The notes: generated by a model from the sequence alone, not told the origin. DNA of 64,000 nucleotides from an uncultured Methylococcaceae bacterium (GCA_913056195.1 CAJXMF010000005.1:1-64000); one strand, 5' to 3'; positions 19,684 to 28,874 are shown, numbered from the stretch's first letter. Made by a program: numbers and translations.

Positions 19684-20020
19684 TAATAACGAATTACCGC
19701 CGATACCGGCAAAACGCTATTTTACCATTGGCGAGGTCAGTGAATTGTGTGCGGTAAAGCCCCATGTTTTACGTTATTGGGAGCAGGAATTCAGTGAACT
19801 GAAGCCGGTTAAAAGACGCGGCAATCGTCGCTATTATCAGCGACATGATGTGCTGATGATCCGGCAGATTCGCGCTTTGTTATACGAGCAAGGTTATACC
19901 ATCGGTGGCGCACGCGCGCATTTATCCAGCGATAATGCCAAAGAGGACTCTATTCGCACCCGTCAATTGGTTCATCAGATGATTGGTGAGCTTGAAGATA
20001 TACTGGAATTGCTCAAGTAA
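19667..20020 (+). CDS. MerR-family transcriptional regulator next to ihfA
   Basis: 117 residues. The N-terminal winged helix-turn-helix ([44 protein letters not shown], about 17-60) is typical of MerR proteins, and a C-terminal dimerisation helix follows. No cysteine cluster for metal binding is present. This short MerR-like protein is found beside ihfA in many gammaproteobacteria, and its target is not known to me. It starts inside ihfA and is followed by a strong hairpin. Confidence 0.88.
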   Translation: MLEPSNNNELPPIPAKRYFTIGEVSELCAVKPHVLRYWEQEFSELKPVKRRGNRRYYQRHDVLMIRQIRALLYEQGYTIGGARAHLSSDNAKEDSIRTRQLVHQMIGELEDILELLK

Positions 20021-20029
20021 TCTGACAAC

Positions 20030-20060
20030 CGCGGAATAATATGCTATTATTCCGCGTCTT
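20030..20060 (+). terminator. Perfect 12-bp hairpin after the MerR gene
   Basis: CGCGGAATAATA (20030-20041) and TATTATTCCGCG (20045-20056) are a perfect inverted repeat with a TGC loop, followed by TCTT. The T tail is poor, so it could be a terminator or a processing signal ahead of tRNA-Pro. Confidence 0.6.
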
Positions 20061-20095
20061 CGGCAATGTACGGTGTCGTTGTATCCTATTCAACT

Positions 20096-20172
20096 CGGGG
20101 CGTAGCGCAGTTTGGTAGCGCACTATACTGGGGGTGTAGGGGTCGTGGGTTCGAATCCCGCCGTCCCGACCA
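20096..20172 (+). tRNA. tRNA-Pro (GGG)
   Basis: 77 nt including CCA. The acceptor CGGGGCG/CGTCCCG has one G-T pair. The anticodon arm CTATA-CTGGGGG-TGTAG presents GGG, which reads CCC and CCU. The T arm TGGGTTCGAATCCCG is canonical. Confidence 0.96.
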
Positions 20173-20238
20173 ATTTTTTGGTTAAGTTGAATAGACCGCT
20201 TTACTAAACATCATTGATGTTTCAGCCATTCTGTATCC

Positions 20239-21132
20239 ATGAAAACACTATCCGGTTCAGCGAAATATAATTTCAATAAGCTGCAAAAACGCTTGCGTCG
20301 GCAAACAGGTCAAGCCATCGAAGATTACAGGATGATTGAGTCCGGGGACCGGGTAATGGTGTGTCTTTCCGGTGGCGCCGACAGTTATACCTTGCTGAAT
20401 ATCCTGATGAGTCTTCAAAAAAGCGCACCCATTTCATTTGATGTTGTTGCTGTAAATTTGGATCAGAAGCAACCGGGGTTCCCCGAACATGTGTTGCCCG
20501 ACTATTTGCGCGACTTAGGTATCGAATACCATATTATCAATCGTGATACCTATTCTATCGTCAAGGACAAGATTCCTGAAGGCAAGACGACCTGTGGATT
20601 GTGTTCACGTTTGCGGCGCGGAACCTTATATTCATTCGCCGAGGACATTGGTGCGAGCAAGATTGCCTTGGGGCATCACAAAGACGATATTGTGGAAACC
20701 TTGTTTTTAAATATGTTTTATGGGGCTAAATTATCGGCGATGCCACCGAAATTATTATCCGATGACAAGCGTAATATCGTCATTCGACCTTTGGCCTATT
20801 GCCGAGAAAAGGATATTAAACGGTTTGCCGATTTGATGGAATTTCCGATTATTCCGTGTAATCTTTGTGGATCCCAGCAAAATCTGCAGCGACAGGCGAT
20901 TAAGGCCATGTTGACAGAATGGGATAAGAAAGGCGGACGCACCGAAGCTATCTTTTCAGCAATTCAAAATATTGCGCCTTCGCAACTGGCTGACAATGCT
21001 TTGTTCGATTTTAAACATCTTGAAATCGATCGTTCCGGTGAGCGTAAGGCCTATGCATTTGAGACGCAGCAGGCGGTTGATTCCTATATTCCTGTTACAG
21101 ATCAGACGGGGCTGGATATTCTGGAGCAATAA
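20239..21132 (+). CDS. ttcA: tRNA 2-thiocytidine synthetase TtcA, with altered PP-loop
   Basis: 297 residues. TtcA thiolates C32 in a subset of tRNAs with an ATP-activating PP-loop and a 4Fe-4S cluster. The conserved blocks [33 protein letters not shown] (CxxC), ALGHHKDD and IPCNLCGSQ (third Cys region) are all there. The PP-loop reads SGGADS at residues 44-49, where the enterobacterial enzyme has SGGKDS. Ala47 replaces the lysine, and the codon GCC is not a single-base slip from a Lys codon. The C-terminus is shorter than in E. coli. The stop overlaps the next start (TAATG). Confidence 0.95.
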   Translation: MKTLSGSAKYNFNKLQKRLRRQTGQAIEDYRMIESGDRVMVCLSGGADSYTLLNILMSLQKSAPISFDVVAVNLDQKQPGFPEHVLPDYLRDLGIEYHIINRDTYSIVKDKIPEGKTTCGLCSRLRRGTLYSFAEDIGASKIALGHHKDDIVETLFLNMFYGAKLSAMPPKLLSDDKRNIVIRPLAYCREKDIKRFADLMEFPIIPCNLCGSQQNLQRQAIKAMLTEWDKKGGRTEAIFSAIQNIAPSQLADNALFDFKHLEIDRSGERKAYAFETQQAVDSYIPVTDQTGLDILEQ

Positions 21133-21863
21133 TGGCCATTGCCCTGTTTACTGATTTTGGATCAGAAGGGATTTATACAGGGCAGATGGAAGCTGTGATC
21201 GATACCATTGCACCGGATATGCGGGTCATATCGTTACTGAACAATGCGCCTAAAACCAATCCTTTTTTAAGCGCTTATTTGTTATCCGCATTGTGTCGGC
21301 AGTTCTCCGAAAAAACAGTATTTTTGTGCGTAGTTGACCCGGGTGTCGGCGGCAATAGACGCGGGCTGGTACTTAAAGCTGACAATCAGTATTTTGTCGG
21401 CCCCGATAATGGCTTGTTCAACAGGGTAGCCAGGCAGGCGAAAAACTGTCGATGGTTTGAAATTATCTATCGGCCTGAATACTGTTCGCTGAGTTTTCAT
21501 GGTAGGGATATTTTTGCGCCGGTAGCAGCGAAAATTGCCTGCCAACAAAGCGAAGGTTTGTTGCGCTCTGTTGCACCGCCCGATTGTTCAACCTATCCCG
21601 ACGATTTGAAGAAAATTATCTATTTTGACCATTATGGCAATGCCATGACCGGGATTCGATATCATAAACGGCTCTATGGTCTAGACTTGACAATCAAACA
21701 ATGTACGATTGCACAGGCTGGTACGTTCAGTGAGGTTAAACCGGGTAAACTATTCTGGTACCGGAATTCGCTTGGTCTGATTGAAATTGCCGCAAATCAG
21801 GCCAGTGCACAAGCGTTGTTAGACTTGAGTTTGGCCGATGATATTGAATTTCAGAATGCTTAG
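21132..21863 (+). CDS. SAM hydroxide adenosyltransferase (DUF62 / chlorinase-fluorinase superfamily)
   Basis: 243 residues. The family hydrolyses S-adenosylmethionine to adenosine and methionine, and a few members are halogenases. The N-terminal LFTDFGSEGIYTGQMEAVI, with its conserved DFG Asp, the VDPGVGG motif, the VGPDNGLF motif and SFHGRDIFAPVAAKIA are characteristic. Nothing visible points to halogenase activity, so hydrolase is the safer call. The start overlaps the ttcA stop, so the two are translationally coupled. galE follows after 9 bases. Confidence 0.88.
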   Translation: MAIALFTDFGSEGIYTGQMEAVIDTIAPDMRVISLLNNAPKTNPFLSAYLLSALCRQFSEKTVFLCVVDPGVGGNRRGLVLKADNQYFVGPDNGLFNRVARQAKNCRWFEIIYRPEYCSLSFHGRDIFAPVAAKIACQQSEGLLRSVAPPDCSTYPDDLKKIIYFDHYGNAMTGIRYHKRLYGLDLTIKQCTIAQAGTFSEVKPGKLFWYRNSLGLIEIAANQASAQALLDLSLADDIEFQNA

Positions 21864-21872
21864 GGTGGAAAC

Positions 21873-22928
21873 GTGAATAAAACAGTATTAGTAACCGGTG
21901 GTGCAGGATATATTGGCAGTCATGCTTGTGTGGAACTGAGTGAGGCCGGCTATGATGTTATCGTGGTGGATAATTTATCGAACAGCCAGATGGAAGCTGT
22001 CAGGCGGGTTGAACAAATTATCGGAAAGCCGCTTGTTTTTTATCAGGCTGATGTCCGTGATAAACCGGCGTTGAGCGATATTTTTCAACAGCATAAGATT
22101 GATGCAGTCATCCATTTTGCCGGCTTGAAGGCGGTGGGTGAGTCTTGTCAGCAGCCTGTGGCCTATTATCACAATAATAACGTTTCGACCCTGGTGTTGG
22201 TCGAGACCATGGCGCAGTTCAAGGTGTCTCACCTGGTATTCAGCTCCTCTGCCACCGTTTATGGCGATCCGCAAAGCGTCCCGATCACCGAAGACTTTCC
22301 TTTGCAGGCCACTAATCCCTATGGCCGAACCAAACTGTTTATCGAAGATATTTTACGCGATTTATCACAGGCCGATGTTTTGAATAATGCTGAATTACCC
22401 TGGAAAATTGCGCTGTTACGTTATTTTAATCCAGTCGGCGCGCATAGCAGTGGTTTAATTGGTGAATCGCCGAATGGGATTCCCAATAATCTGATGCCAT
22501 ATTTATCCCAGGTTGCGATCGGAAAACTGGAAAAATTATCGGTATTTGGTGATGATTATGCGACGCGCGATGGAACGGGTGTGCGTGATTACATTCATGT
22601 GGTTGATTTAGCGCAAGGGCATGTGAAAGCGCTGGATTATCTGTTGGCCAAAGCCACCGATGAAGGGCTTTGCGAGGCCTTTAATCTGGGGACGGGGCAG
22701 GGAAATAGCGTATTGGAAATGATCGAAACGTTTCAATCGGTAACCGGACAAATGGTAAACTATCAAATCGTCGACAGACGGCCAGGCGATATTGCCGAGT
22801 GTTATGCCAATACTGACTTGGCAGAAAAAAAACTAGGCTGGAAAGCGCAGAAAAATTTACATGATATGATAACTGATACCTGGCGCTGGCAAACCAAAAA
22901 TCCCAATGGCTATGAGGAAAAATTATGA
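21873..22928 (+). CDS. galE: UDP-glucose 4-epimerase
   Basis: 351 residues from a GTG start with AGGGTGGAAAC upstream. It interconverts UDP-glucose and UDP-galactose for polysaccharide synthesis. The NAD-binding TGGAGYIGSH is at the N-terminus. The catalytic SSSATVYG and NPYGRTK (YxxxK) lie near 125-150. RYFNPVGAHSSGLIGE and the C-terminal NLGTGQGNSVLEMI/RRPGDIAECYAN blocks are typical of GalE. The stop overlaps the following ppk2 start by 4 bases. Confidence 0.95.
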   Translation: MNKTVLVTGGAGYIGSHACVELSEAGYDVIVVDNLSNSQMEAVRRVEQIIGKPLVFYQADVRDKPALSDIFQQHKIDAVIHFAGLKAVGESCQQPVAYYHNNNVSTLVLVETMAQFKVSHLVFSSSATVYGDPQSVPITEDFPLQATNPYGRTKLFIEDILRDLSQADVLNNAELPWKIALLRYFNPVGAHSSGLIGESPNGIPNNLMPYLSQVAIGKLEKLSVFGDDYATRDGTGVRDYIHVVDLAQGHVKALDYLLAKATDEGLCEAFNLGTGQGNSVLEMIETFQSVTGQMVNYQIVDRRPGDIAECYANTDLAEKKLGWKAQKNLHDMITDTWRWQTKNPNGYEEKL

Positions 22929-23755
22929 AAGATTTCTGTGCCCAATTTTGTGTTGAGCCGGGGCAATCGATTGATTTATCGGCCTGGAATCCCGCCAGTA
23001 CGGATGGTGTCAGCACGAAAAAAACTGCCAAAAATGAGATTGTCGAATATGCCGAACGTCTACGCGCCTTGCAATTTCTCTTATATGCCGAGAATAAACG
23101 GAGTTTGTTGATTGTCTTGCAGGGTCTCGATGCCAGCGGCAAAGACGGAACGATTCGACATGTTTTAGGCTATATGAATCCACAGGGTTGCCGGGTGCAA
23201 GCCTTTAAACAACCTACAGACATCGAAAAGGAGCACGATTTTTTGTGGCGCGCACACAAGGTGACGCCGGCTATCGGTGATGTGGCTATTTTTAACCGAT
23301 CGCATTATGAAGATGTCCTGGTGACACGGGTTCATGGCTGGGTTGACAAGAAGGTTTGTCGGCAGCGCTATCAGCAGATTAATGAATTTGAATCGTTATT
23401 GGCGGCAAATAACTCGATTATATTAAAATTCTTTCTGCATATCAGTCCGGAAGAACAACTCAAACGTTTCAAAAAACGCCTGAAAGATCCTGATCGTTGG
23501 TGGAAAATAAGCGAATCGGATTATAGCGAACGGCAATACTGGGCCGATTATCAACAAGCCTATCAAGATGCCTTACAGCACTGTAGTTCAGTTCACGCGC
23601 CTTGGTTTGTCATTCCGTCCGATCATAAATGGTTCCGTAATCTTGCCATATCGAGGATTGTGGTCGAAACTTTAGAAAGTCTGAATATGTCATTTCCAGA
23701 GCCCAAGGTAGATATCGCCAAAATCAAACAAAAATACCATAAATGGTTTGAGTGA
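22925..23755 (+). CDS. Polyphosphate kinase 2 family protein (class III-like)
   Basis: 276 residues. PPK2 enzymes transfer phosphate between polyphosphate and nucleotides. The Walker A GLDASGKDG is at about 67-75, and the lid and Walker B region IFNRSHYEDVLVTRVHGW follows. RFKKRLKDPDRWWKISESDY and the C-terminal HAPWFVIPSDHKWFRNL are family hallmarks. The KVTPAIGDVAIFNRSHYED pattern resembles the class III enzymes that use AMP as well as ADP, but the class is inferred. It overlaps galE by 4 bases and lies just before a block with phosphate-related transport proteins. Confidence 0.9.
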   Translation: MKDFCAQFCVEPGQSIDLSAWNPASTDGVSTKKTAKNEIVEYAERLRALQFLLYAENKRSLLIVLQGLDASGKDGTIRHVLGYMNPQGCRVQAFKQPTDIEKEHDFLWRAHKVTPAIGDVAIFNRSHYEDVLVTRVHGWVDKKVCRQRYQQINEFESLLAANNSIILKFFLHISPEEQLKRFKKRLKDPDRWWKISESDYSERQYWADYQQAYQDALQHCSSVHAPWFVIPSDHKWFRNLAISRIVVETLESLNMSFPEPKVDIAKIKQKYHKWFE

Positions 23756-23784
23756 ACGGCTTAGATAAAAAATAGGCAAAAACC

Positions 23785-23812
23785 TTGCCAAATTATAAAA
23801 AAGGGTTATAAT
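23785..23812 (+). promoter_or_regulatory. Promoter of initiator tRNA
   Basis: TTGCCA (23785-23790) and TATAAT (23807-23812) with a 16-base spacer, ending 12 bases before the tRNA. Confidence 0.65.
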
Positions 23813-23824
23813 AGTCAAATCAAT

Positions 23825-23901
<77 letters not shown>

Positions 23902-23908
23902 AATTTTA

Positions 23909-23944
23909 AAGCCTGATTCTTATCGTATGGGAATCAGGTTTTTT
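23909..23944. terminator. Bidirectional terminator between tRNA-fMet and the response regulator gene
   Basis: CCTGATTC (23912-23919) and GAATCAGG (23931-23938) form an 8-bp stem followed by TTTTTT. AAATTTTAAAG on the other side gives a weaker T tract for the convergent minus-strand gene. Confidence 0.8.
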
Positions 23945-24012
23945 ATTGCCTTGAAGTTTCGTTATCCCAAAGCGTATTCAAGATTGACTGCGGGGTGGTT
24001 GTTTCCGCGCAG

Positions 24013-25383
24013 TCAAAAATATTTCTTTACCTTATACCATAATGAGCGTTCGCTGATTTGTAATAGTTGTGCTGCCTTTGCTTTGTTATCGGCCGTTTTG
24101 AGTAATGCCTGTTTAATTAGTTTCTTCTCCAGTTCTTCGACTTGATCCTGCAATACCAGATTGTCAAATTGTTGTATATCAGGAGGTGTTGCAGATGTTT
24201 GCTTGATAGTGTTGATAATTTCACCGGGTAAATGGCTGACATCGATAGTTTTTCCCATGCTCAAGACAACCGCTCTTTCCATAATATTCTCCATTTCTCT
24301 GACATTTCCTGGCCATGAGTAAGCTTTTAGATATTCAATTGCAGATTCACTCAAAAGTGGAGCAGGAACGGGATAACCTATGTCTAAGGCATGTTTCTCA
24401 ATAAAATACTGAGCTAAAGTGATGATATCTCCCTGCCGTTCGCGCAATGGGGGTAATTCAATTGAAAAAACATTTAATCGATAAAATAGATCTTCGCGTA
24501 ATTTTTGTTCTTGAACAGCTTGTCTCGGGTCTTTATTGGATGCAGCAATGATCCTGATGTCAACAGTAATCGTTTGGTTACTTCCCAGTTTTTCCAAGGT
24601 GCGTTCCTGTAATACTCTGAGTAATTTAGCCTGTAGATTGATATCCATTTCAGTTATTTCGTCCAGAAACAAGGTGCCATGATCGGCTAATTCAAATTTA
24701 CCTCTATGCTCCTTGTTAGCTCCGGTAAATGCACCTTTACTATAGCCAAATAATTCACTTTCCATAATATCGGCGGGAATAGCGGCGCAATTCAAAGCTA
24801 CAAACAATGATTTTGCCCGTGGTGAAGCGCGATGGATTTCTCTTGCGACTAATTCTTTACCGGTTCCGGTTTCACCCTGAATAAATACACTGGTTTTAGT
24901 TGGCGCGACCTGTTTAATCAAGGTGTAAACCTGTTGAATGGCAGGACTCATGCCGATAAAGTTGCCCCAGCCTTTTTCCACTTCCTGTCGCAGGTATTGA
25001 TTTTCCCGTTGCACCGTTGTTAAACGTAAGGTTCTTTTGACAGCAGCTTCCACGGTTTCCAGTTCAAAGGGGCGGACGATATAGTCACAGGCACCATATT
25101 TCATGGCTTCAACAGCTGTTTCTACAGTGCCGTAGGCGGTGATGACGATGACGGGTATATCACTGTTTTGCTCATGTAATTTTCTGCTTAGACCTAAACC
25201 GTCCAGTTGCGGCATTTTCAGATCAGTAATAATCAGGTCGACGCTCTGTTCATTCAGTATTTTAAGCGCTTTAATACCATTATCGGCTTGATAGACTTCG
25301 TGCCCCATTTGCTTGAGAAGTATTTCCAGCAAACGACGCATTTTAGCTTCATCATCAACGACTAATATCTTGTATGCTGACAT
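24013..25383 (-). CDS. Sigma-54-dependent response regulator (NtrC family)
   Basis: 456 residues in three domains. The receiver (1-120) has the acidic pair D10/D11 and phospho-acceptor D54 (LIITDLKMPQLDGLG). The AAA+ domain (about 145-380) has Walker A GETGTGKE, the sigma-54 contact loop GAFTGA and the second conserved block GGTLFLDEI-type GTLFLDEITEMD. The Fis-type helix-turn-helix is at the C-terminus (NKAKAAQLLQISERSLWYKVKKY). All features of an active sigma-54 activator are present. It is coupled to the upstream kinase gene (one base between stop and start). Its likely target is the sigma-54 promoter at 28859. Confidence 0.95.
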   Translation of the reverse strand: MSAYKILVVDDEAKMRRLLEILLKQMGHEVYQADNGIKALKILNEQSVDLIITDLKMPQLDGLGLSRKLHEQNSDIPVIVITAYGTVETAVEAMKYGACDYIVRPFELETVEAAVKRTLRLTTVQRENQYLRQEVEKGWGNFIGMSPAIQQVYTLIKQVAPTKTSVFIQGETGTGKELVAREIHRASPRAKSLFVALNCAAIPADIMESELFGYSKGAFTGANKEHRGKFELADHGTLFLDEITEMDINLQAKLLRVLQERTLEKLGSNQTITVDIRIIAASNKDPRQAVQEQKLREDLFYRLNVFSIELPPLRERQGDIITLAQYFIEKHALDIGYPVPAPLLSESAIEYLKAYSWPGNVREMENIMERAVVLSMGKTIDVSHLPGEIINTIKQTSATPPDIQQFDNLVLQDQVEELEKKLIKQALLKTADNKAKAAQLLQISERSLWYKVKKYF

Positions 25384-25384
25384 G

Positions 25385-27169
25385 TTAAAAAGCTTCCTTT
25401 TTTAGCGGTAAGATTATGTGAAAGCAAGTGCCGCCAGATGGATTGTCGGCAACAAATATTTTCCCCTGGTGTGCCATGATGATTTGTTGTACGACGGTTA
25501 ATCCAAGCCCGATTCCACTTTCACGACGAGTAAAAAACGGATCAAATATTTTTTCCTTATCCAAGTCGGATATGCCCAGGCCATCGTCACAAATTTGAAT
25601 TTCCATAACGTTATTTTGACATGAAGTGGTGATTTTTATTTGGCCGCTAGTTAAAACATGTTGAGTTGCATTGATGATTAAATTAAGAAAAACCTGGATA
25701 AGCTGATCTCGGTCACACATAATTTCAGTTCTGGATGCCGTGAATTTTTTTTCCAGGCGAATTTCTTTTTCTTCAATCTTGCTGTTCACCAGGTCGCAAA
25801 CGTGGCTTAGGATTTGGTGTATATCATGGGGTAAAAACTCAGGTTCTTTGGGTTTTGCGCATTCTAATAAAGAGGTTATCAGCACATTCAAACGCTGAGT
25901 TTCGCTGGCAATGTATTCAGTCATTTCCTTCCCTATTTCGCTCAGTTGCGTTTCCCGTTGCAGAATTTGCACGGAAGAACGTAGTATACCAAGAGGTGTT
26001 CTGACTTCATGTGCCATGCTGGCCGCCATTTCACCGATGACGGCTAATTTTGCTGCTCTGACCAGGTTCTGATGTGATTTTTCCAGATTGTTGATCATTT
26101 GTGCAAATCGGGTGCTTAATTCGGTGATTTCATGGCTGGTTTGTAGAACCTCGGGCGTTACCTGCTTACCTTGCATAAAATCCCGGGTAAAATCAGCCAG
26201 TTTGATGATAGGTTTGGCTATTTTTGAAGACATCCAAAAAGAGGCTGTTATAGCCAGAACCAGGGTAAATAGTAAAAACAAAGAAAGTACTTGCCATAGT
26301 TGTGATGTGGACGCCAGAGCCAAGTCACTGGGTTGCATAATCAAAACACTCCAGCCAAAATGACCAAATGTTCGATATCCCTGTGAGCGTGCATAACCCA
26401 TTAACATTTCCTTACCTTCCAGTAAACCGATATTCGCAATCAGTTCTCCGGTCGTATCATTTTTTAGATTCAGGTTTTTAAGCGGATAAAATTGCCACCC
26501 CGACTGATTTCTTATATTGCTTGATGCCGCAATAATCCTGTTCTTATCATCTAAAAGTAAGGCATAGGACGGCGCAGAGGGACTGCTAAAAGGTAAGGGT
26601 ATTTCCAACAATTTGTATATCTCCTGCCAGTCAAATCCCGCATATAAAAAACCTAATTCAGCATTTTGGAATTGATTTGGTATTCGGGTAAAAAAGAACA
26701 GAATATTCCGTTCCAGATCCACATTTTGCAACCAAATATTTTTTTTTAATGCGATAGCGTTCAGAGACGGTGTATGAAATGCTTGAGTCGAATTAACTTG
26801 TTTGAATTCATTATTCGCTATCAGTTGATTGTTTGGATCCACAACAAAGATTTGTCGATAAACGCCGTCATAACCTTGGGTAACATCTTTTAAAAACTCT
26901 GCAATGCGTTTATCGATATCCTGAACCCGGATATCCTGCATAACAGCCAGTCGACTCCAGATTGAAATGTTTTCCATCCGTTCAAATAAAGTCATATCGA
27001 TTTGACGCATAATGGTCGATGCTTGTGATTTAAGTTTGTTTTCAGTCTCTGCCTTTAAAATATTCTGCAAATGGGTATAAATCATTACCGAAATAATCAA
27101 GGCGGAAGCTATACTGATCAGTAAATAGGAAATCAGTAAAATCCGACGAATGGACATCGTTTTTCTCAT
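25385..27169 (-). CDS. Membrane sensor histidine kinase
   Basis: 594 residues. One transmembrane segment is at about 9-30, a periplasmic sensing region of roughly 260 residues (Cache-like in layout) follows, and a second membrane segment lies at about 292-313. A HAMP region (about 313-370) leads to HisKA with the phospho-acceptor His387 in MAASMAHEVRTPLG and a HATPase domain with NLIINATQHV, DDGLGISDLDKEKIFDPFFT and GIGLGLTVVQQI. It is the partner of the adjacent response regulator. The start codon (ATG 27169, or ATG four codons later) lies only 12 bases from the start of the divergent porin gene. The ligand is unknown, and phosphate is possible from the neighbours. Confidence 0.93.
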   Translation of the reverse strand: MRKTMSIRRILLISYLLISIASALIISVMIYTHLQNILKAETENKLKSQASTIMRQIDMTLFERMENISIWSRLAVMQDIRVQDIDKRIAEFLKDVTQGYDGVYRQIFVVDPNNQLIANNEFKQVNSTQAFHTPSLNAIALKKNIWLQNVDLERNILFFFTRIPNQFQNAELGFLYAGFDWQEIYKLLEIPLPFSSPSAPSYALLLDDKNRIIAASSNIRNQSGWQFYPLKNLNLKNDTTGELIANIGLLEGKEMLMGYARSQGYRTFGHFGWSVLIMQPSDLALASTSQLWQVLSLFLLFTLVLAITASFWMSSKIAKPIIKLADFTRDFMQGKQVTPEVLQTSHEITELSTRFAQMINNLEKSHQNLVRAAKLAVIGEMAASMAHEVRTPLGILRSSVQILQRETQLSEIGKEMTEYIASETQRLNVLITSLLECAKPKEPEFLPHDIHQILSHVCDLVNSKIEEKEIRLEKKFTASRTEIMCDRDQLIQVFLNLIINATQHVLTSGQIKITTSCQNNVMEIQICDDGLGISDLDKEKIFDPFFTRRESGIGLGLTVVQQIIMAHQGKIFVADNPSGGTCFHIILPLKKEAF

Positions 27170-27181
27170 TGAAATATCAGT

Positions 27182-28243
27182 ATGCTTAAGCGTTTAAAAT
27201 TATTTTTAATAATGGCCCTGAAATATAGCTTGCTGTTTTGTTATTCAGCGCTTGTCATGGCTGAACAAAGTATAGAGCCAAATTACCATTGGGGGCGAGG
27301 ATTAAAAATCCCCGCAGCCAACCTGATCATTGGGGGGTATGTCAATGCCAGCTACAAAAATTTTGATCATAACCCCGGTACCGCTGCACTTGATGACTTT
27401 AGTTTGTTTACGACCTGGAACCCCACTTCAAGACTACATTTTTTTTCTGAACTTGAGTTAGAAGATTCTGTAAACACCAACAAAGTTAAATTTTCCCGAG
27501 CAAAATTTTTGGTGGAACGACTCTATGTCGATTTTCTGGTCAATGAAACTTATAAGCTGCGTTTCGGGAAATTTCTAACGCCTCTGGGTATTTGGAATAC
27601 GATTCATGCCGCGCCACTGGTATGGACAACTTCACGACCTTTGGTAACAGAGGGGTTTGTTTTTCCAGCCCATGCCAATGGTTTGATGGTCAATAGTAAA
27701 TTTATCCTTAGTGATCATAATTTAGAGGTGTCTGTTTATGTGGATGATTCACGGGATCTTGATCCACACAAAAACAAGACAGTCTTCAAAAATGCACTGG
27801 GAACACGGATTAATTACGAAATTTTTGACTATCTCCATGTTGGTTTTTCCTATCTTACATTCAAGAATCAAGCCATATTTATTCATTCTGACAGGAATCA
27901 TTTGTTTGGTGTGGATTTTTTATGGAAAAAAAAGGACTTCGAACTACAATCAGAGATTGCTTACCGTCATGGCGGGAAATGGGAGGGTAATGAAACTGGT
28001 TTGTATTTGCAGGCTGTTGTTCCTCTTGGACATCATTTTTCTGCTGTTGGGCGTTATGAATTCCTCAATGGCACACATCAGTTACACAATATTTCGGAAA
28101 CCGGCACTATTAATTTAGGTGTTGCAGGCCTTGCCTGGCGACCCTATTCACCATTGGTTATCAAGGCTGAATATCGCTTTGGAGGTAATAATTCATTAGT
28201 TGCTCCGAGTGGTTTTTTTACCTCTATTTCAACGTTTTTTTGA
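27182..28243 (+). CDS. Outer-membrane porin-like protein
   Basis: 353 residues. A signal peptide with a long hydrophobic stretch (about 10-27) ends at VMA. The rest consists of alternating polar and hydrophobic beta-strand segments and ends in a terminal Phe (SISTFF), as outer-membrane barrels do. RLYVDFLVNETYKLRFGKFLTPLGIWN resembles the strand region of OprO/P-like or carbohydrate porins. No exact family is claimed. The start lies 12 bases from the divergent kinase gene. A PstS-like gene follows directly. Confidence 0.7.
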   Translation: MLKRLKLFLIMALKYSLLFCYSALVMAEQSIEPNYHWGRGLKIPAANLIIGGYVNASYKNFDHNPGTAALDDFSLFTTWNPTSRLHFFSELELEDSVNTNKVKFSRAKFLVERLYVDFLVNETYKLRFGKFLTPLGIWNTIHAAPLVWTTSRPLVTEGFVFPAHANGLMVNSKFILSDHNLEVSVYVDDSRDLDPHKNKTVFKNALGTRINYEIFDYLHVGFSYLTFKNQAIFIHSDRNHLFGVDFLWKKKDFELQSEIAYRHGGKWEGNETGLYLQAVVPLGHHFSAVGRYEFLNGTHQLHNISETGTINLGVAGLAWRPYSPLVIKAEYRFGGNNSLVAPSGFFTSISTFF

Positions 28244-28245
28244 TC

Positions 28246-28725
28246 ATGTTGATGCGAATATTCATTCTGTCGATAGTATTAGCGTTGAGTGGGTCATCAA
28301 CCTCTGCGGCTAGTGAGCTTCTGATTATCACGGCAAAAGGTTCTTCAGAACCACATTTAAATAAAAAAAAGATCGCAAATATTTTCTTGCGCGAACAATT
28401 AATCAATCAACAAGGTGAACGATGGATTCCGGTCAATCTAAGTATTCATCATCCTTTACGAGAGGCATTTTCAGAAACGCTTTTCAATCAGCTCCCGAAC
28501 CAAATGGATAATTTCTGGAACATTAAATATTTTAATGGCATCAGCCCTCCCTATGTCGTGAAATCACAGGAAGCTATGCTTCGCTTTGTAGCCTCTACGC
28601 CCAATGCGATTGGTTATATTTTGCCATGTTTTGTTAACGACAACGTGACAGTCGTTTTCAAATTAGTGTTAAAAACGAAAGTAAAGTTTAACGTTAAAGA
28701 TATATGTCGTCAGCATAAACGTTAG
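28246..28725 (+). CDS. Short PstS-like periplasmic substrate-binding protein
   Basis: 159 residues from ATG 28246. An N-terminal signal peptide (about 1-22) is followed by a truncated phosphate-binding-type domain: ELLIITAKGSSEPHLNKKKIANIFLRE, then LREAFSETLFNQ, NFWNIKYFNGISPPYVVKSQEAMLRFVASTPNAIGYI. This matches the small orphan phosphate-ABC-type binding proteins that occur beside two-component systems. There is no permease or ATPase here, so it more likely delivers a signal than drives uptake. It begins just after the porin stop. Confidence 0.7.
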   Translation: MLMRIFILSIVLALSGSSTSAASELLIITAKGSSEPHLNKKKIANIFLREQLINQQGERWIPVNLSIHHPLREAFSETLFNQLPNQMDNFWNIKYFNGISPPYVVKSQEAMLRFVASTPNAIGYILPCFVNDNVTVVFKLVLKTKVKFNVKDICRQHKR

Positions 28726-28858
28726 TTGTGCGCAAAATTTGTCAGGCATAAATATTCATTTCATACCTTATTTGCGGTCTTATCCGTTGATAATAAATCA
28801 AAATCCAGGATGGTAAATTTAATGCATTTAATTCAATGGGTTACAAAACTAAAAAATA

Positions 28859-28874
28859 TGGCATGAAAAATGCT
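28859..28874 (+). promoter_or_regulatory. Sigma-54 promoter for the 28982-34056 operon
   Basis: TGGCATG-N4-ATGCT: the invariant GG is at 28860-28861 and the GC at 28872-28873, exactly the -24/-12 spacing. It matches the consensus TGGCACG-N4-TTGC at nearly all core positions. Transcription would start near 28885, leaving a leader of about 97 bases. A sigma-54 activator gene lies 3.5 kb away. The 130 bases upstream are A+T-rich, suitable for IHF, with an AATGCATT palindrome near 28822, but no clear paired activator sites were recognised. Confidence 0.75.

Noticed and set aside
27100-27182. A sigma-54-like site (TGGACAT) just before the 27182 porin gene
   Set aside because: The -12 GC is missing at the required distance, so it is not a credible promoter.
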